NCBI RefSeq assembly: GCF_018919395.1
Contig: NZ_JAHLME010000006.1
Location: 182,326-246,325, forward strand
Reading direction: 5' to 3'
From: Geomonas azotofigens
GTDB taxonomy: Bacteria > Desulfobacterota > Desulfuromonadia > Geobacterales > Geobacteraceae
Length of the DNA stretch: 64,000 nt
The notes below the pieces were generated by a model that saw only the letters and a program-made list of their open reading frames with translations, did no database searches and was not told where the DNA came from. The translations under genes were made by a program, and so were the position numbers. Shown piece by piece: positions 49,516 through 60,091 of the stretch; within the stretch, counting starts at the first letter, position 1, and every line of letters begins with the position of its first letter.

Positions 49516-50754
49516 TCACTGCGACGCGCCGCCCGTGCTCGCGGCCGGCAGAGATTCACGCCACTCGCGCATCACGCCGTCCAGGTCCAGCGCGTAATCA
49601 GCCAACGCCTTTGAGACCGCCTTGTTCATGTCCGCGTGAGCTCCCAGGTTCTTCAGGATCTCCTGCACGGAGTACCACCCGTAGCGCTGCACCATGAAAC
49701 TGGTCATGGCGAAGCTTTGCTGATAGGCCATCCAGGCCTGGGCGCCCCCCATGCCGGTGAAGCCGCGGGACAGGTCCGCCAGCGGCAACAGGTGCTTTTC
49801 CTGGGCCGTGTCCAACTGCGGCAGCTTGGGGGCAAACAGCTTGCGCCCCTCGATCTCGGCAAGCCCCTCGTTGAACCAGGTGGGGACGTTGCCGTGGGTG
49901 AGCTCGGCCACCAGGACGTGGGTGAACTCGTGGAAGATGATGGCGCGCAGCTGCGGCGTCAGCTCGGTGAGCCCCCCCACCGGGAGCCGGATCTTGCCGT
50001 CGTAGAGCCCCCCCGACCAGTCCGGACCAGCGGTCACGCTTCGGTAATCCTTCTTGGTGTAGAGAAGCACCGGGATACGCGTGGTGGGAAAGACGCCGAG
50101 ATCGGCGCCGACGGTGTTGTAGGCGCTCTCCAGGGCGTCGAGCACCTGCGTGGAGAGGCCGGGGGGAAGCTCGGCGTCGAAGCTCAGGTCGAACATGGAG
50201 CTGTACCCCTTGTCCATCCTGGCTTCCACCGGCAGCTCTCGCTCGGCCTTCTCGATCAGGCCCGCCAGCACCTTGTTGGACGGGTCCAGTTCCTTGGCGC
50301 GGCGCCACAGCTGTAGGGCGCCGGTGAGGTCGCCGGTATCGTAGCTGATCTTGCCCAGGTAGACGAGCGGCTCGCTCCCCTCCCCCGCCTGGAGCAGCTC
50401 GTCCCGCGCCGCCGGGTAATCCTTGTTGAGGTACAGGGCGATGCCGCGCATGAGGGCCAGCTCCTTGCTCTCGGGGAGCAGCTCGTGCGCCTGCTTGAAA
50501 TTCTCCGCGGCCTGCGCGAAACGCCCCGACTGCAGGTCGCGCTTGGCAAGCTCGGTATAGGTGAAGGCAAGTTGATGCTTGAGTTCCTGGTCGTAGGGAA
50601 AGCGGGAGGTCGCCGACTTCAGCTCATCGAGCGCCTGGGCAAAGTCGCCCTTACTGATCAGCTGCTGGGCCTTGGAGCCATAGGTGAGAGGGTCGGCGGC
50701 GAAAGCGGTGCCGGCGCAAAAAAGCAGGGCAAGCAGCAGCGCGCGATCAAGCAT
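49516..50754 (-). CDS. Secreted TPR protein with peptidase MA-type zinc-protease domain
   Basis: 412 residues: signal peptide ([15 protein letters not shown]), TPR-like repeats about 25-165 ([20 protein letters not shown]) and a gluzincin-type domain about 180-405. The zinc motif is His275-Glu-Phe-Thr-His279 ([14 protein letters not shown]), and WFNEGLAE about 20 residues later supplies the third ligand Glu. This is the peptidase MA family; substrates are unknown. It overlaps dxs by 8 nt, so it is expressed with the isoprenoid genes, though a functional link is not evident. Confidence 0.85.
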   Translation of the reverse strand: MLDRALLLALLFCAGTAFAADPLTYGSKAQQLISKGDFAQALDELKSATSRFPYDQELKHQLAFTYTELAKRDLQSGRFAQAAENFKQAHELLPESKELALMRGIALYLNKDYPAARDELLQAGEGSEPLVYLGKISYDTGDLTGALQLWRRAKELDPSNKVLAGLIEKAERELPVEARMDKGYSSMFDLSFDAELPPGLSTQVLDALESAYNTVGADLGVFPTTRIPVLLYTKKDYRSVTAGPDWSGGLYDGKIRLPVGGLTELTPQLRAIIFHEFTHVLVAELTHGNVPTWFNEGLAEIEGRKLFAPKLPQLDTAQEKHLLPLADLSRGFTGMGGAQAWMAYQQSFAMTSFMVQRYGWYSVQEILKNLGAHADMNKAVSKALADYALDLDGVMREWRESLPAASTGGASQ

Positions 50755-52684
50755 GCGGCTGGTCCGGGACGGCCGGCTGCTCCGGGCATTGCAGCGGCGC
50801 GGAAGGCCGGAGCCCCTGGCAGGCCTCGCGGACGGAGCGGGCGATCCCGGCGGCGTCGAGGCCGTAGGCGGCCTTCAGGTCGGCCTGTTCCCCCTGCTCC
50901 ACGAACGAGTCGGGATAGCCCAAGCGGACCACACGTACCCCGGTCACCTCGTGCTCTTCGAGCAGTTCCAGGACGGCGGTGCCGAAGCCCCCCTGGGCGA
51001 CGTTGTCTTCCACCGTGACCAGGAGGCCGGTTTGGGCCAGGTCGAGGATAAGCTCGGCGTCGAGCGGCTTGACGAAGCGCGCGTTCATGACGGCGACGTC
51101 GATCCCTTCCAGGGCCAGGGCCGCGGCGGCCTGCCGGGCGGACTCGACCATGGTGCCCAGGGCGAGGATGGCGCCGTCCTTGCCATCCTTCAACCGCTCC
51201 CCTTTGCCCACGGCCAGCGGGGTGAGGATCTGGTCCATCGGGACCCCCAGGCCGTTGCCGCGCGGGTAGCGCAGGGCAGCCGGGCCGTCCAGCGAAAGAG
51301 CGGTCAGCAGCATGTGCTGCAGCTCGTTCTCGTCCTTGGGGGCCATCACGGTGAGCCCGGGGATGGCGCGCAGGTAGGAGAGGTCGAAGACGCCGTGGTG
51401 GGTGGGGCCGTCGCTGCCGACCACGCCGGCACGGTCGATGGCGAACACCACCGGGAGATCCTGCAGGCAGACGTCATGGCAGAGCTGATCGAAACCGCGC
51501 TGCAGAAACGACGAGTAGAGGGCCACCACCGGCTTGAAGCCCTGGGCGGCGAGCCCGGCGGCGAAGGTGATCGCATGCTGCTCCGCGATCCCCACGTCGA
51601 AGAAGCGCTCGGGGAATTCCCTGGCGAACGGGGTGAGGCCGGTGCCGTCGGGCATGGCGGCGGTGATGGCGACGATGCGCTCGTCCTCCTGGGCCAGCCG
51701 CTTGATGGTCTGGCCGAAGACGCCGGTGTAGGAGGCCGCGCCCCCCTTCCCCTTGTGCACCTTTCCCGTTTTGACGTCGAAGGGACCGACCCCGTGGAAC
51801 AGCGAGGGGTTCGCCTCGGCGGGAGGATACCCCTTCCCCTTCCTGGTCAGCACGTGGATCAGCACCGCGTCGTCGAAGCGCTTCACGTTCTCCAGCGTCT
51901 CCAGAAGCTTCGGGATGTCGTGGCCGTCGATGGGGCCGATGTACTCGAAACCGAAGGCCTCGAAGAGCATCCCGGGGGTGAACAGGGTCTTCAGCGACTC
52001 CTCGGCCCGCTTGGCGATCCTCAAAACCGACTTGCCGAACATGGGGACCCCCTCCAGGAAGGCCTCCAGGTCCTTCTTGGCGCGGTGCACGTACTCGCTG
52101 GTGATGGTGCGGGAGAGGAGGTTGGAGAGGGCGCCGACGTTCTCCGAGATGGACATCTCGTTGTCGTTCAGGATCACCACCAGGTCCTTGTTCAATTCAC
52201 CCGCGTGGTTCAGCCCCTCGAAGGCGAGGCCGCCGGTCATGGCGCCGTCGCCGATCACCGTCAGCACCTTGTTGCGCCCCTTTTTCAGGTCGCGCGCCAC
52301 GGCGAAGCCGACGCCGGCCGAGATGGAGGTGGAGGAGTGGCCGACGTCGAAGCAGTCGTGCGGCGACTCGGCGCGCTTGGGGAAGCCGCTGATGCCCCCC
52401 CGGGTGCGCAGCGTGCCGAAGCGCTCCTTCCTGCCGGTCAACAGCTTGTGGGCGTAGGCCTGGTGCCCCACGTCCCAGACGATCTTGTCCTTGGGGGAAT
52501 CAAAGACCCGGTGCAGCGCGATGGTGAGTTCCACCACGCCGAGGCTCGGTGCCACGTGGCCGCCGTTGGCGGCGCAGGTGTCGATGATGCGCGCGCGCAG
52601 TTCTTCGGCGAGCGTCTCCAGCTCGCGCAACGAGAGCGACTTCAGTTGACTCGGGTCGGTGATGCCGTCAAGGATGCTGGGCAT
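50747..52684 (-). CDS. dxs: 1-deoxy-D-xylulose-5-phosphate synthase
   Basis: 645 residues, thiamine-diphosphate enzyme of the MEP pathway joining pyruvate and glyceraldehyde 3-phosphate. The ThDP motif is [20 protein letters not shown] near residue 150, with [20 protein letters not shown] near residue 45. The transketolase-like pyrimidine domain follows about 320-480 ([20 protein letters not shown]) and then the C-terminal transketolase domain. It directly follows ispA (1 nt), the common xseB-ispA-dxs arrangement. Confidence 0.98.
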   Translation of the reverse strand: MPSILDGITDPSQLKSLSLRELETLAEELRARIIDTCAANGGHVAPSLGVVELTIALHRVFDSPKDKIVWDVGHQAYAHKLLTGRKERFGTLRTRGGISGFPKRAESPHDCFDVGHSSTSISAGVGFAVARDLKKGRNKVLTVIGDGAMTGGLAFEGLNHAGELNKDLVVILNDNEMSISENVGALSNLLSRTITSEYVHRAKKDLEAFLEGVPMFGKSVLRIAKRAEESLKTLFTPGMLFEAFGFEYIGPIDGHDIPKLLETLENVKRFDDAVLIHVLTRKGKGYPPAEANPSLFHGVGPFDVKTGKVHKGKGGAASYTGVFGQTIKRLAQEDERIVAITAAMPDGTGLTPFAREFPERFFDVGIAEQHAITFAAGLAAQGFKPVVALYSSFLQRGFDQLCHDVCLQDLPVVFAIDRAGVVGSDGPTHHGVFDLSYLRAIPGLTVMAPKDENELQHMLLTALSLDGPAALRYPRGNGLGVPMDQILTPLAVGKGERLKDGKDGAILALGTMVESARQAAAALALEGIDVAVMNARFVKPLDAELILDLAQTGLLVTVEDNVAQGGFGTAVLELLEEHEVTGVRVVRLGYPDSFVEQGEQADLKAAYGLDAAGIARSVREACQGLRPSAPLQCPEQPAVPDQPHA

Positions 52685-53569
52685 TTACGATTTCCTTTTC
52701 ACGATGTACGAGGCGATGGCGCGCAGCGGCTCGGCCCGCTCGTCGAAGGAGGCGAGCGCGTCCAGCGCGATCTCTACCAGCTCCTGGGCGCGCGCCTTGG
52801 ACGCCTCCAGCCCCATCAGTGCCGGGTAGGTCGCCTTGCCGCGGGCCTGGTCGCTGCCGGCGTCCTTGCCGAGCTCCTCGGTGGTCCCCTCGACGTCGAG
52901 GATGTCGTCGGCGATCTGGAAGGCGAGGCCGATGGCGTCGGCGTAACGGGTGAGCGACTTGAACTGCTCCTCGCTCGCCGCTCCCAAAATGGCGCCGCAG
53001 CGCACCGAGGCGCGGATCAGCGCGCCGGTCTTGTGGGTGTGGATGTAGGAGAGCGTGGCGATGTCGACGTCGTGGCGCCCCTCGCTTTCCATGTCGACCA
53101 CCTGCCCCCCCACCATGCCGCGCGAGCCGGAGGCGACGGCGATCTCCTGGATCACCCTGAGCCGTGCCGCGGGGTCTCCGCCGACGCCGTTGGAGAGCAG
53201 GATGAACGCCTCGGTCAAAAGGGCATCGCCGGCCAGGATGGCGGTCGCCTCCCCATATACTTTATGGTTGGTGGGGTTACCCCTGCGGAAGTCGTCGTTG
53301 TCCATGGCGGGAAGGTCGTCATGGATCAGCGAGTAGGTGTGGATCATCTCCATGGCGCAGGCCGCCGGCATCACGGCATCCGCGGAGCCGCCCACCGCCT
53401 CGCAGGCAGCCAGCATCAGCACCGGGCGGACCCGTTTACCGCCGGCGAAGACGGAGTAGCGCATGGCGCTATGGAGGGATGCCGGGAGTTCCTTGGCATC
53501 GGGGAGGTAGCGCTCCAGCGCCTGGTCGACCAGCTGGCACTTCTGCTTCAGGTATTCCTTAAGATCCAT
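52685..53569 (-). CDS. ispA: Polyprenyl (farnesyl/geranylgeranyl) diphosphate synthase
   Basis: 294 residues. The first Asp-rich motif is DDLPAMDNDD near residue 85 and the second is QIADDILDVEG near residue 220, with GKRVRPVLMLAACEAVGG near 50. These bind Mg-diphosphate during chain elongation from IPP and allylic diphosphates. Length and neighbourhood indicate the IspA type, giving farnesyl or geranylgeranyl diphosphate; the exact chain length cannot be read with certainty. Confidence 0.95.
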   Translation of the reverse strand: MDLKEYLKQKCQLVDQALERYLPDAKELPASLHSAMRYSVFAGGKRVRPVLMLAACEAVGGSADAVMPAACAMEMIHTYSLIHDDLPAMDNDDFRRGNPTNHKVYGEATAILAGDALLTEAFILLSNGVGGDPAARLRVIQEIAVASGSRGMVGGQVVDMESEGRHDVDIATLSYIHTHKTGALIRASVRCGAILGAASEEQFKSLTRYADAIGLAFQIADDILDVEGTTEELGKDAGSDQARGKATYPALMGLEASKARAQELVEIALDALASFDERAEPLRAIASYIVKRKS

Positions 53570-53623
53570 GTGATGGTCTCGCTTTCGGTGTAGTGGAATG
53601 GAAGACTGCCGCGGACGCGGGTG

Positions 53624-53851
53624 CTACTCCTCCTCTTCGAAGGGCCTGGCGGAGAGGCTGCCGTCGCGCTGCTTGACGAGGAGTTCGACCCGTCGTTCGG
53701 CCTCGTTCAGCTTCTTCGAGCAGAAGGCGGAATACTTCACCCCCTCCTCGAACGCCTTCAGGGAATCCTCGAGCGAGAGTTCTCCCCCTTCCAGCTTCTT
53801 CACGACGTCCTCGAGCTTTTTCAGTGCGGTCTCGAACTTCTCAACGGCCAT
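53624..53851 (-). CDS. xseB: Exodeoxyribonuclease VII small subunit
   Basis: 75 residues, two-helix protein. FETALKKLEDVVKKLEGGEL and SLEDSLKAFEEGVKYS are the XseB signature. Several small subunits bind each XseA and form the single-strand-specific nuclease used in mismatch repair and DNA turnover. It lies between xseA and ispA, the usual place. Confidence 0.97.
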   Translation of the reverse strand: MAVEKFETALKKLEDVVKKLEGGELSLEDSLKAFEEGVKYSAFCSKKLNEAERRVELLVKQRDGSLSARPFEEEE

Positions 53852-53927
53852 GCCAACCTCGTGTCCGGGTACTGCCGCGACGGATTAGAAGCGCCGCCGC
53901 GTTTAATTATTAAAAAGTGATCGCCTA

Positions 53928-55304
53928 TTATACCGATCGCTCTGGTGCCGTCAAGGATTCACTCTGCCCGCTGGCCCGCTCCACGGTGCAGAGGGCGAAA
54001 CCGGCGGCGAGGGAGAGTTCCAGCCGGTCGCCGGGGGCCAGTTGCCGAAACGAGGTGATCACCGAGCGGCCGGGAAGCTTGCGGGCGATGCTGTAGCCGC
54101 GGGAAAGGGTGGCCAGCGGCGACACCGCGTTCAGGGTTCCGGTGGCGAGCCCGACGCTCTCGGCGGCGCAGGCCAGGCGGCGGGTCATGGCGTGGTCCAG
54201 GCGCAGGGAGAGCGTCGAAAGCCGTTCCGCATTGCGCCGCAGGGTAAGCGCGGGGCTCTGGCGGGCCAGGCGCGCCGACAGGGTGACGATCCGCTCCGAG
54301 GCATCGTCGAGGATGAGCCCGGCCTCCCGCACCAGGCGGGCATCCAGCGAGTCGACCCGCTGGGCCAGGTGCCCGAGGATGCGGCTCGGGTCGGTGATGG
54401 CGCGGCTCAAGGCCGTCACCAGCGCGCGCGAGCGCTCCAGCCGGCGCAGCTGCGCGACCTGGAGCCGGTGGGTGAGCGCCTCCACCGTCGCGGTCAACTC
54501 CTGCTTGCTCTGTACCACCAGTTCCGCCGCCGCCGACGGGGTGGCGGCGCGCAGGTCGGCGACGAAGTCGGCGATGGTGAAGTCGATCTCGTGCCCCACC
54601 GCCGAGATGACGGGGACGACGGATTTATGAATGGCCCGCGCCACCACCTCCTCGTTGAAGGCCCAGAGGTCCTCCAGCGACCCGCCGCCACGGCCGACGA
54701 TCATGACGTCGACGTTGCCGGCGCGGTTCAGGTCGGCGATGGCGGCCGCGATTTCCTGGGCCGCCCCCTCCCCTTGGACCCGGACCGGCGCAATCAACAG
54801 TTCCACGTTGGCGAAGCGGCGCGAGAGCACGGTGAGGATGTCGCGGATGGCGGCGCCGGTGGGCGAGGTGACCACGCCGATCTTGCGGGGGAGTTTGGGG
54901 ATCTCGCGCTTGTGGGCCTCGGCGAAGAGCCCCTCCTTGGCGAGGCGCTCCTTCAACTGGATGAAGGCCATCTGCAGCCCGCCGATCCCCTGCGGTTCCA
55001 TGGTCTCCACCGAGAGCTGGTACTCCCCGCGCGGCTCGAAGAGGGTCATGCGGGCGCGCAAGAGGATGCGCATGCCGTCGCGCGGGGTGAACTTGAGGGT
55101 GCGGAAGGCGCCGCGGAACATGACGCAGCGGATCTGGGCGCCGGCGTCCTTGAGGGTGAAGTAGCAGTGCCCCGACTGCGGGCAGGCGAGGTTGGAGATT
55201 TCCCCCTCCACCCAGACCTGGTCGAAGTTCTCCTCCAGGAGGCCGCGCACCAGCGCCGTCAGCGCGCTCACCGTCAGGACACGGCGTTCTTTGAAAAGTT
55301 GCAT
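53928..55304 (-). CDS. xseA: Exodeoxyribonuclease VII large subunit
   Basis: 458 residues from [26 protein letters not shown] stands 3 nt upstream and the 8 codons before are not conserved in style. The OB-fold nucleic-acid domain ([20 protein letters not shown]) covers about 15-105 and the catalytic region shows [15 protein letters not shown] and [16 protein letters not shown], with [20 protein letters not shown]. The C-terminal part is a coiled coil that binds XseB. It is first of the minus-strand run down to tsaE. Confidence 0.97.
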   Translation of the reverse strand: MQLFKERRVLTVSALTALVRGLLEENFDQVWVEGEISNLACPQSGHCYFTLKDAGAQIRCVMFRGAFRTLKFTPRDGMRILLRARMTLFEPRGEYQLSVETMEPQGIGGLQMAFIQLKERLAKEGLFAEAHKREIPKLPRKIGVVTSPTGAAIRDILTVLSRRFANVELLIAPVRVQGEGAAQEIAAAIADLNRAGNVDVMIVGRGGGSLEDLWAFNEEVVARAIHKSVVPVISAVGHEIDFTIADFVADLRAATPSAAAELVVQSKQELTATVEALTHRLQVAQLRRLERSRALVTALSRAITDPSRILGHLAQRVDSLDARLVREAGLILDDASERIVTLSARLARQSPALTLRRNAERLSTLSLRLDHAMTRRLACAAESVGLATGTLNAVSPLATLSRGYSIARKLPGRSVITSFRQLAPGDRLELSLAAGFALCTVERASGQSESLTAPERSV

Positions 55305-55317
55305 TACCCCTCCGCCA

Positions 55318-55490
55318 AAAGCAGTCAACGTAAAAAGCAGTTACGCAAAGAACACCAAGTATCCACAAAGAGCGCAAAGGGAAAAGACTTCGGGGCAACA
55401 TCAAAAAAGCCTTTCTCCGTGTCCTTCGCGACTGCTTCGCGTAACCGCTTTTTCTCAAAGAGCACGGAGTATCCGCGGCACCCGGCGTCC
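55318..55490. repeat. Intergenic repeat with inverted copies upstream of xseA
   Basis: AAAAAGCAGTTACGCAAAGA (from about 55332) reappears inverted in CGTAACCGCTTTTTC (about 55440-55454). GAACACCAAGTATCC (55350s) and GAGCACGGAGTATCC (55460s) are degenerate direct copies. Similar words (GCGTTCTTTGCGATACCGC) occur at about 60010-60045 behind ric. This is a dispersed non-coding element. Confidence 0.65.
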
Positions 55491-55528
55491 ACGTTTCTAT
55501 CACGCCGCGCTCGCCACTGTCAAACGGG

Positions 55529-55558
55529 TTGACCGTCCGCCCGTGTCGATGTTAGTAT
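55529..55558 (+). promoter_or_regulatory. Predicted promoter of the ParA-like gene (leaderless mRNA)
   Basis: TTGACC (55529-55534), 18-nt spacer, TAGTAT (55553-55558). A start point 7-8 nt after the -10 falls on the A of the ATG at 55566. No Shine-Dalgarno sequence stands before this ATG. Confidence 0.6.
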
Positions 55559-55565
55559 GCGCGCC

Positions 55566-56930
55566 ATGAAAAATTACCCTTATGTAATAACCGTTTCCTC
55601 GGAAAAGGGGGGCGTCGGCAAGACGACGCTGGCCACCAACCTCGCCATCTTCCTGAAGGCCCTGGACGAAAATCTGCCGGTATCGATCTTCTCCTTCGAC
55701 AACCACTTCACCATCGACAAGATGTTCTCCATCAAGGGGCAGAAGCTGAACGGTACCGTGGCCGACCTCCTGCTGGAGACCCGCGGGCGCGACCTGTTGC
55801 ACACCGGCCAGTACGGGGTCAACTACATCCCCTCCTCCACCACCCTTCCGGAACTGCGCGGCTCGCTCAAGGGACCGATGGTGCTGGCGCGGCTCTTGGC
55901 AATGTCCGAGATACCCGGCATCCTGATCGTCGACACCCGCCCGGACCTCGACGTGCTGACCCAGAACGCGCTCTACGCGGCGGACCGGGTGCTGGTCCCG
56001 ATCAAGGACATGGCCAGCATGGACAACTGCCGCAACATCTTCGAACTGTTCGACAAGAGGGGGCTGGACAGAAAGAGCCTGTCGCTCATCCCCTGCCTGA
56101 TCGACGAGAGGATCAAGTTCGAAGGGATGTTCAAGGACCAGAAGACGCTCCTGAAGGCCTTCGCCATCAACCGCGGCTTCCGCTGCTCCGACATATTCAT
56201 CTCCAAGAGCCCCAAGGTGGAGAGCCTGAACACCAATCCCGAAGGGAAGATCTACCCGATCCTCACCCACGGGCGCGGCACCGACGTGTACGGCCAGTTC
56301 GCGGCGCTGGGGCAGACCTGCCTCAACGAGTTCTACGAGACCGAAGAGCCGCGCGCGATGCTCTACGACAAGTGGCAGCACGAGGAGAACAAGAGGAGGA
56401 AAGAGGAATACTTCGGCAGGCTGTCCGGGCTGAAGAGCCAGTGCCTGGTCTGCGGCAAGGAGTTGAGCCAGGAGTCGCAGGTTTCCTACTACTGCGAGAG
56501 TTCCGACGGTGCCGCCAGCGGCTACATGGAAGCCGACTGCTTCACCGGATTCCTGGTGTCGACCATCTTCAAGATCGAGCGCCAGTTGCCGCCGGACGAC
56601 CCGACCAGGCAGATGATCCACCAGACCGCGTTGGAGTCGGTGTTCGTGCTGAACCCCGGCGTCGGGGATGAGGCGGGCAGCATCGACTTCCACCGGTTCG
56701 ACCTGGCCGGAAGCGAGTTGCTGAAGAAGAAATACCCGCTGGCCCGCGCACCCGAGCGCGACGGCTTCTCCGGGATCATGACCGAGACCCTGGCGGGGTA
56801 CGAAGGCGAGCTGCGCGACGCCTTCCTGATGGTTCACCCCGTGAACGGCGACAACCCCGCCTCGATCCTGGTGGACGAAAAGTACCGGGAAGTGGCGAAG
56901 CTCAAGAAGAGAATCGCGGCACAGCTTTAA
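55566..56930 (+). CDS. ParA/MinD-type P-loop ATPase with Cys-containing C-terminal region
   Basis: About 454 residues starting MKNYPYVITVSSEKGGVGKT; the deviant Walker A KGGVGKTTLATNLAIF is complete. Further ParA-type motifs are IPGILIVDTRPDLDVLTQNA and the segment RVLVPIKDMASMDNCRN. After about residue 265 there is an extra region of 190 residues: a charged helix (DKWQHEENKRRKEEYF), a possible zinc site with QCLVCGKELSQE and YYCESSDG, and a tail of unknown fold. No ParB or parS site accompanies it, so plasmid-type partition is unlikely; cargo positioning or regulation is possible. An ATG 9 nt upstream is less likely because it overlaps the -10. Confidence 0.85.
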   Translation: MKNYPYVITVSSEKGGVGKTTLATNLAIFLKALDENLPVSIFSFDNHFTIDKMFSIKGQKLNGTVADLLLETRGRDLLHTGQYGVNYIPSSTTLPELRGSLKGPMVLARLLAMSEIPGILIVDTRPDLDVLTQNALYAADRVLVPIKDMASMDNCRNIFELFDKRGLDRKSLSLIPCLIDERIKFEGMFKDQKTLLKAFAINRGFRCSDIFISKSPKVESLNTNPEGKIYPILTHGRGTDVYGQFAALGQTCLNEFYETEEPRAMLYDKWQHEENKRRKEEYFGRLSGLKSQCLVCGKELSQESQVSYYCESSDGAASGYMEADCFTGFLVSTIFKIERQLPPDDPTRQMIHQTALESVFVLNPGVGDEAGSIDFHRFDLAGSELLKKKYPLARAPERDGFSGIMTETLAGYEGELRDAFLMVHPVNGDNPASILVDEKYREVAKLKKRIAAQL

Positions 56931-56933
56931 AAG

Positions 56934-56968
56934 AAGGGGACTGGCTCCGCAGGTGCCTGTCCCCTTTT
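56934..56968. terminator. Terminator between the ParA-like and deacetylase-like genes
   Basis: AAGGGGAC (56934-56941) pairs with GTCCCCTT (56959-56966), the interior can pair further, and TTTTCTTT follows on the plus strand; the A-rich left side allows use from the minus strand too. Confidence 0.75.
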
Positions 56969-56988
56969 CTTTGCGTCCCTTTTTCTTT

Positions 56989-57942
56989 CTAGTTGATCAA
57001 CGCCGACACGTGCACAAAGGTGATGCCGCTTTTGGCCAGTTCGGGCATATAGAGCTTCAGGGCTCGCATGGTTGCAGGGTGCGGATGACAGATTGCTATC
57101 GCCGCACCCTTTTTTCTTGCTATGGCGGCGGCCTGCGCCAACTGCTTGCCGATGGCGCTCTCGTCCTGCACGTTGTCCAAAAACACCTGCCGCGCCGCAC
57201 ACTTCATCCCCAGCGCCTTCGCCTCGCGGTACCCGACCGACGCAGGCGAAGTCTTGCTGTCCACGAAGAACAGTCCTTTCTCCTTCAATATCTGCAGCAC
57301 GACCTTCATCTTGGCCGCATCCTGGGTGAAGCGGGACCCCATGTGGTTGTTGGCGCCGACGGCATGCGGCACCGTGGCGAAGTAACTCCTGATCCGGCCC
57401 GCGATCTCGCCGTCATCCATGGCGACCAGCACCCCTACCGACTCCATCTTCTGCTTGGGATACCCTTCCGGCTCCATCGGCATGTGTACCATCACCTCGC
57501 CCCCGGCCGCGTGCGCGCCTTCGGCGACCTGCTTGGCGTGGGCGAGGCTCGGGATGACCGAGTAGGTGAGCGGCTGCCCGATCGACTGCAGCGTTTTCAG
57601 CTCCTGCATGCTGGTTCCCATGTCATCGATGATGATGGCGAGACGCCCCGGACCGGTGGCCTTGGGGAGTGCGGCAGGATGCGGTTTGACGGCCGGGGCC
57701 TTAGCGGTGGAAAGCTGCGGCTGCACGGGGGCGGGCCGTTCCGGCATCGCCTGATGCTTCGCCGCGCCGGTCGTCGCCTTGGGCGGAGGCTGGGGAGGCG
57801 GAGCAGGTTTTTTAAAGTGCTCCAGGAGGAAGAACGCGGCTGCGATCAGTACCGCGACGATGAGAAGTGCCATGACCGGCTTGCGTCCACCGCCGCCGGG
57901 AGCAGGCTTGCGCCTGTTTACCGCCTTGCCTTTTCTTGCCAA
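56989..57942 (-). CDS. Divergent polysaccharide deacetylase (YibQ/DUF610 family)
   Basis: About 317 residues from a TTG at 57942 that has GGAGG 5 nt upstream; an ATG start 84 nt earlier (58026) is the alternative. One membrane segment (MALLIVAVLIAAAFFLL) and a Pro/Ala/Lys-rich linker precede the catalytic-type domain, about residues 95-315. The latter shows RLAIIIDDMGTSMQELKTL, HMPMEPEGYPKQ, GANNHMGSRFTQD and CHPHPATM, conserved in the divergent NodB-like family. Such proteins are periplasmic and in E. coli lie next to EnvC; their substrate is unproved. Here it lies 20 nt from the ParA-like gene, convergent. Confidence 0.85.
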   Translation of the reverse strand: MARKGKAVNRRKPAPGGGGRKPVMALLIVAVLIAAAFFLLEHFKKPAPPPQPPPKATTGAAKHQAMPERPAPVQPQLSTAKAPAVKPHPAALPKATGPGRLAIIIDDMGTSMQELKTLQSIGQPLTYSVIPSLAHAKQVAEGAHAAGGEVMVHMPMEPEGYPKQKMESVGVLVAMDDGEIAGRIRSYFATVPHAVGANNHMGSRFTQDAAKMKVVLQILKEKGLFFVDSKTSPASVGYREAKALGMKCAARQVFLDNVQDESAIGKQLAQAAAIARKKGAAIAICHPHPATMRALKLYMPELAKSGITFVHVSALIN

Positions 57943-58109
57943 AACTACCTCCACCGGGACGGCACAACACGGGATCGCCGCCGGGCCGCCCTTCAGACAT
58001 AACCGCCGGCACGCGCTGGCCGGCATGTTTTAATGTGAGATAGCATGATGCGCTGCGACATTGCAAATACTTTGCAAAAGGAGGGGACTGGGAAAGGGAA
58101 AGAGGGTAG

Positions 58110-58473
<364 letters not shown>

Positions 58474-58582
58474 GGATGCACTATAGCGAAGCAGGGAATT
58501 TCTGTCAAATTTTCAAGGGGTTCTTCCTTTCGCCGCTGCTGCAACCGACACCACCTCCCCTTGCCATTCAACATTAAAGCTG

Positions 58583-58611
58583 TTGATTAAGCCAAACAGA
58601 GAATGTATAAA
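58583..58611 (+). promoter_or_regulatory. Predicted promoter of the bacteriohemerythrin gene
   Basis: TTGATT (58583-58588), 17-nt spacer, TATAAA (58606-58611), 30 nt before the start and with AGGAGG between. Confidence 0.65.
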
Positions 58612-58640
58612 AAAGCGTCAATCGTCACAGGAGGATGAAA

Positions 58641-59057
58641 ATGCTGGTCCAGTGGAGAGACGATCTTAGCATCGGCATGCTGGAGATCGACGTTCAGCAC
58701 AAGCTTCTTTTCGACAAGTTCAACGCCTTCGTCAACGCCTACCAGTCCAGCCAGGACCAGGACGAGATCATGCGCATGTTCTGGTTCCTTGAAGCCTACG
58801 CGGTGACTCATTTCAAGGAAGAGGAGAAGCTGATGCAGCAGGTCCGCTTCCCGGACTACGTGGCGCACCGCGAAAAGCACCTCGCCTTCATCGAGCAGAT
58901 CAACCAACTCAAAGAGCGCCTGAAGGTGGAGGGGCTCACCCAAAACCTGGTCAACACCATGACCAACTTCATAACCAGTTGGCTCATCGACCACATCTCC
59001 ACCATGGACCGGGCCATCGGCCGCTTCGTCAACAAGTCGCCAGCCCCCCTTTCCTGA
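58641..59057 (+). CDS. Bacteriohemerythrin
   Basis: 138 residues from the ATG at 58641, preferred over 58635 because the AGGAGG site is too near the latter. Four-helix bundle with di-iron ligands: His20 in DVQHKLLFDKFN, the segment VTHFKEEEKLMQQVRFPDY (His plus Glu), HREKHLAF and WLIDHISTMDRAIG (His plus Asp). These proteins bind oxygen, and in some cases NO, reversibly. It lies upstream of ric and norCB on the same strand, forming an oxygen/NO-handling block, but each has its own promoter. Confidence 0.95.
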   Translation: MLVQWRDDLSIGMLEIDVQHKLLFDKFNAFVNAYQSSQDQDEIMRMFWFLEAYAVTHFKEEEKLMQQVRFPDYVAHREKHLAFIEQINQLKERLKVEGLTQNLVNTMTNFITSWLIDHISTMDRAIGRFVNKSPAPLS

Positions 59058-59135
59058 GCGCTCTCCCCTTTTTCACTATCGGCGCCGGTTGCCCGGCGCC
59101 CACGGTGATCTCCATCCCGCACTACCTTTCACTTT

Positions 59136-59149
59136 TTGATCTGGATCAT
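59136..59149 (+). promoter_or_regulatory. FNR/DNR-like box upstream of ric
   Basis: TTGATCTGGATCAT matches the CRP/FNR-type consensus TTGAT-N4-ATCAA in 9 of 10 positions. The centre lies about 110 nt upstream of the ric ATG; a weak -10 (TACCAT, 59171-59176) would put the box near -41. Such boxes are used by anaerobic and NO-responsive regulators. Confidence 0.7.
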
Positions 59150-59254
59150 ACTCTAAACTGCCGATAGTGTTACCATGGGTTCAAAGGGGCACCAACGCCC
59201 CGCTACGCCAGAACCGGCCGCTCGTCCCTAAAGAGCCGCCAAGGGAGCGACACC

Positions 59255-59983
59255 ATGGAAAAATCAACACCGGAACAAGTTGCAACCAACGTGGAAACCG
59301 TAGGCTCGGTGGTCGCGAGGGATTATCGCACCGCCCAAGTCTTTGAAAAATACGGCATCGACTTCTGCTGCGGGGGGAACATGCCGCTGGCGCAGGCCTG
59401 CCGCGAGAAAGGGATCGACCTCGCCGCGCTGCAGCGCGACCTGGCAGAGACGGCGGCCCGGCCGCTGGAGCGCAGCCAGAACTACGACGCCTGGGAGCTT
59501 CCCTTCCTGGCCGACTACATCGTCAACGCGCACCACGGCTACCTGAAGGAGAGCATCCCCACCATCGCCGCCTACGCCAACAAGATCGCACAGGTTCACG
59601 GCCCCAACCACCCCGAGGTAGTGCAGATCGCCCAGATCTTCGAGAAAGTGGCCGCCGACCTCACGCAGCACTTGGAAAGCGAGGAGGGACAACTCTTTCC
59701 CGCCATCAGAAAGCTGACCGAACTGAGGAAGGAAGGTGGGGCGCCGAACCCCGAAGAGATCAAGAAGCTGAAGGCAGTCCTTGCGGAATTGGGGCACGAG
59801 CATGACGAGGTCGGGGCCGCGGTGCACGAGATCCGCCGGTTGTCCAAGAACTACGCGGTTCCCGCCGACGCCTGCAACACCTTCATGGTCACCTATGAAA
59901 AGCTCAAAGAGTTCGAGGACGACCTGCACAAGCACGTCCACCTGGAAAACAACATCCTGTTCCCGAAGGCAGGGAAGCTGTAG
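59255..59983 (+). CDS. ric: Iron-sulfur cluster repair di-iron protein Ric (YtfE/ScdA)
   Basis: 242 residues. The N-terminal ScdA domain includes VGSVVARDYRTAQVFEKYGI and DFCCGGNMPLAQACREKGI with the CC pair near residue 38. A hemerythrin-like domain follows, about 85-240 (VNAHHGYLKESIPTIAAYA, HLESEEGQLFPAI, HVHLENNILFPKA), supplying His and Glu iron ligands. The protein restores Fe-S clusters hurt by NO or peroxide. The FNR-like box upstream and the adjacent norCB genes fit an NO-stress unit. Confidence 0.95.
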   Translation: MEKSTPEQVATNVETVGSVVARDYRTAQVFEKYGIDFCCGGNMPLAQACREKGIDLAALQRDLAETAARPLERSQNYDAWELPFLADYIVNAHHGYLKESIPTIAAYANKIAQVHGPNHPEVVQIAQIFEKVAADLTQHLESEEGQLFPAIRKLTELRKEGGAPNPEEIKKLKAVLAELGHEHDEVGAAVHEIRRLSKNYAVPADACNTFMVTYEKLKEFEDDLHKHVHLENNILFPKAGKL

Positions 59984-60091
59984 AAAACCGCCAACGCCGG
60001 ATGCTCCGCGTTCTTTGCGATACCGCTTCTAAAGCAGTTTCGCGAAGGGGGGGGACACGCCGAGTGAATTGTAAAAAACAAGGAGTCCCCT

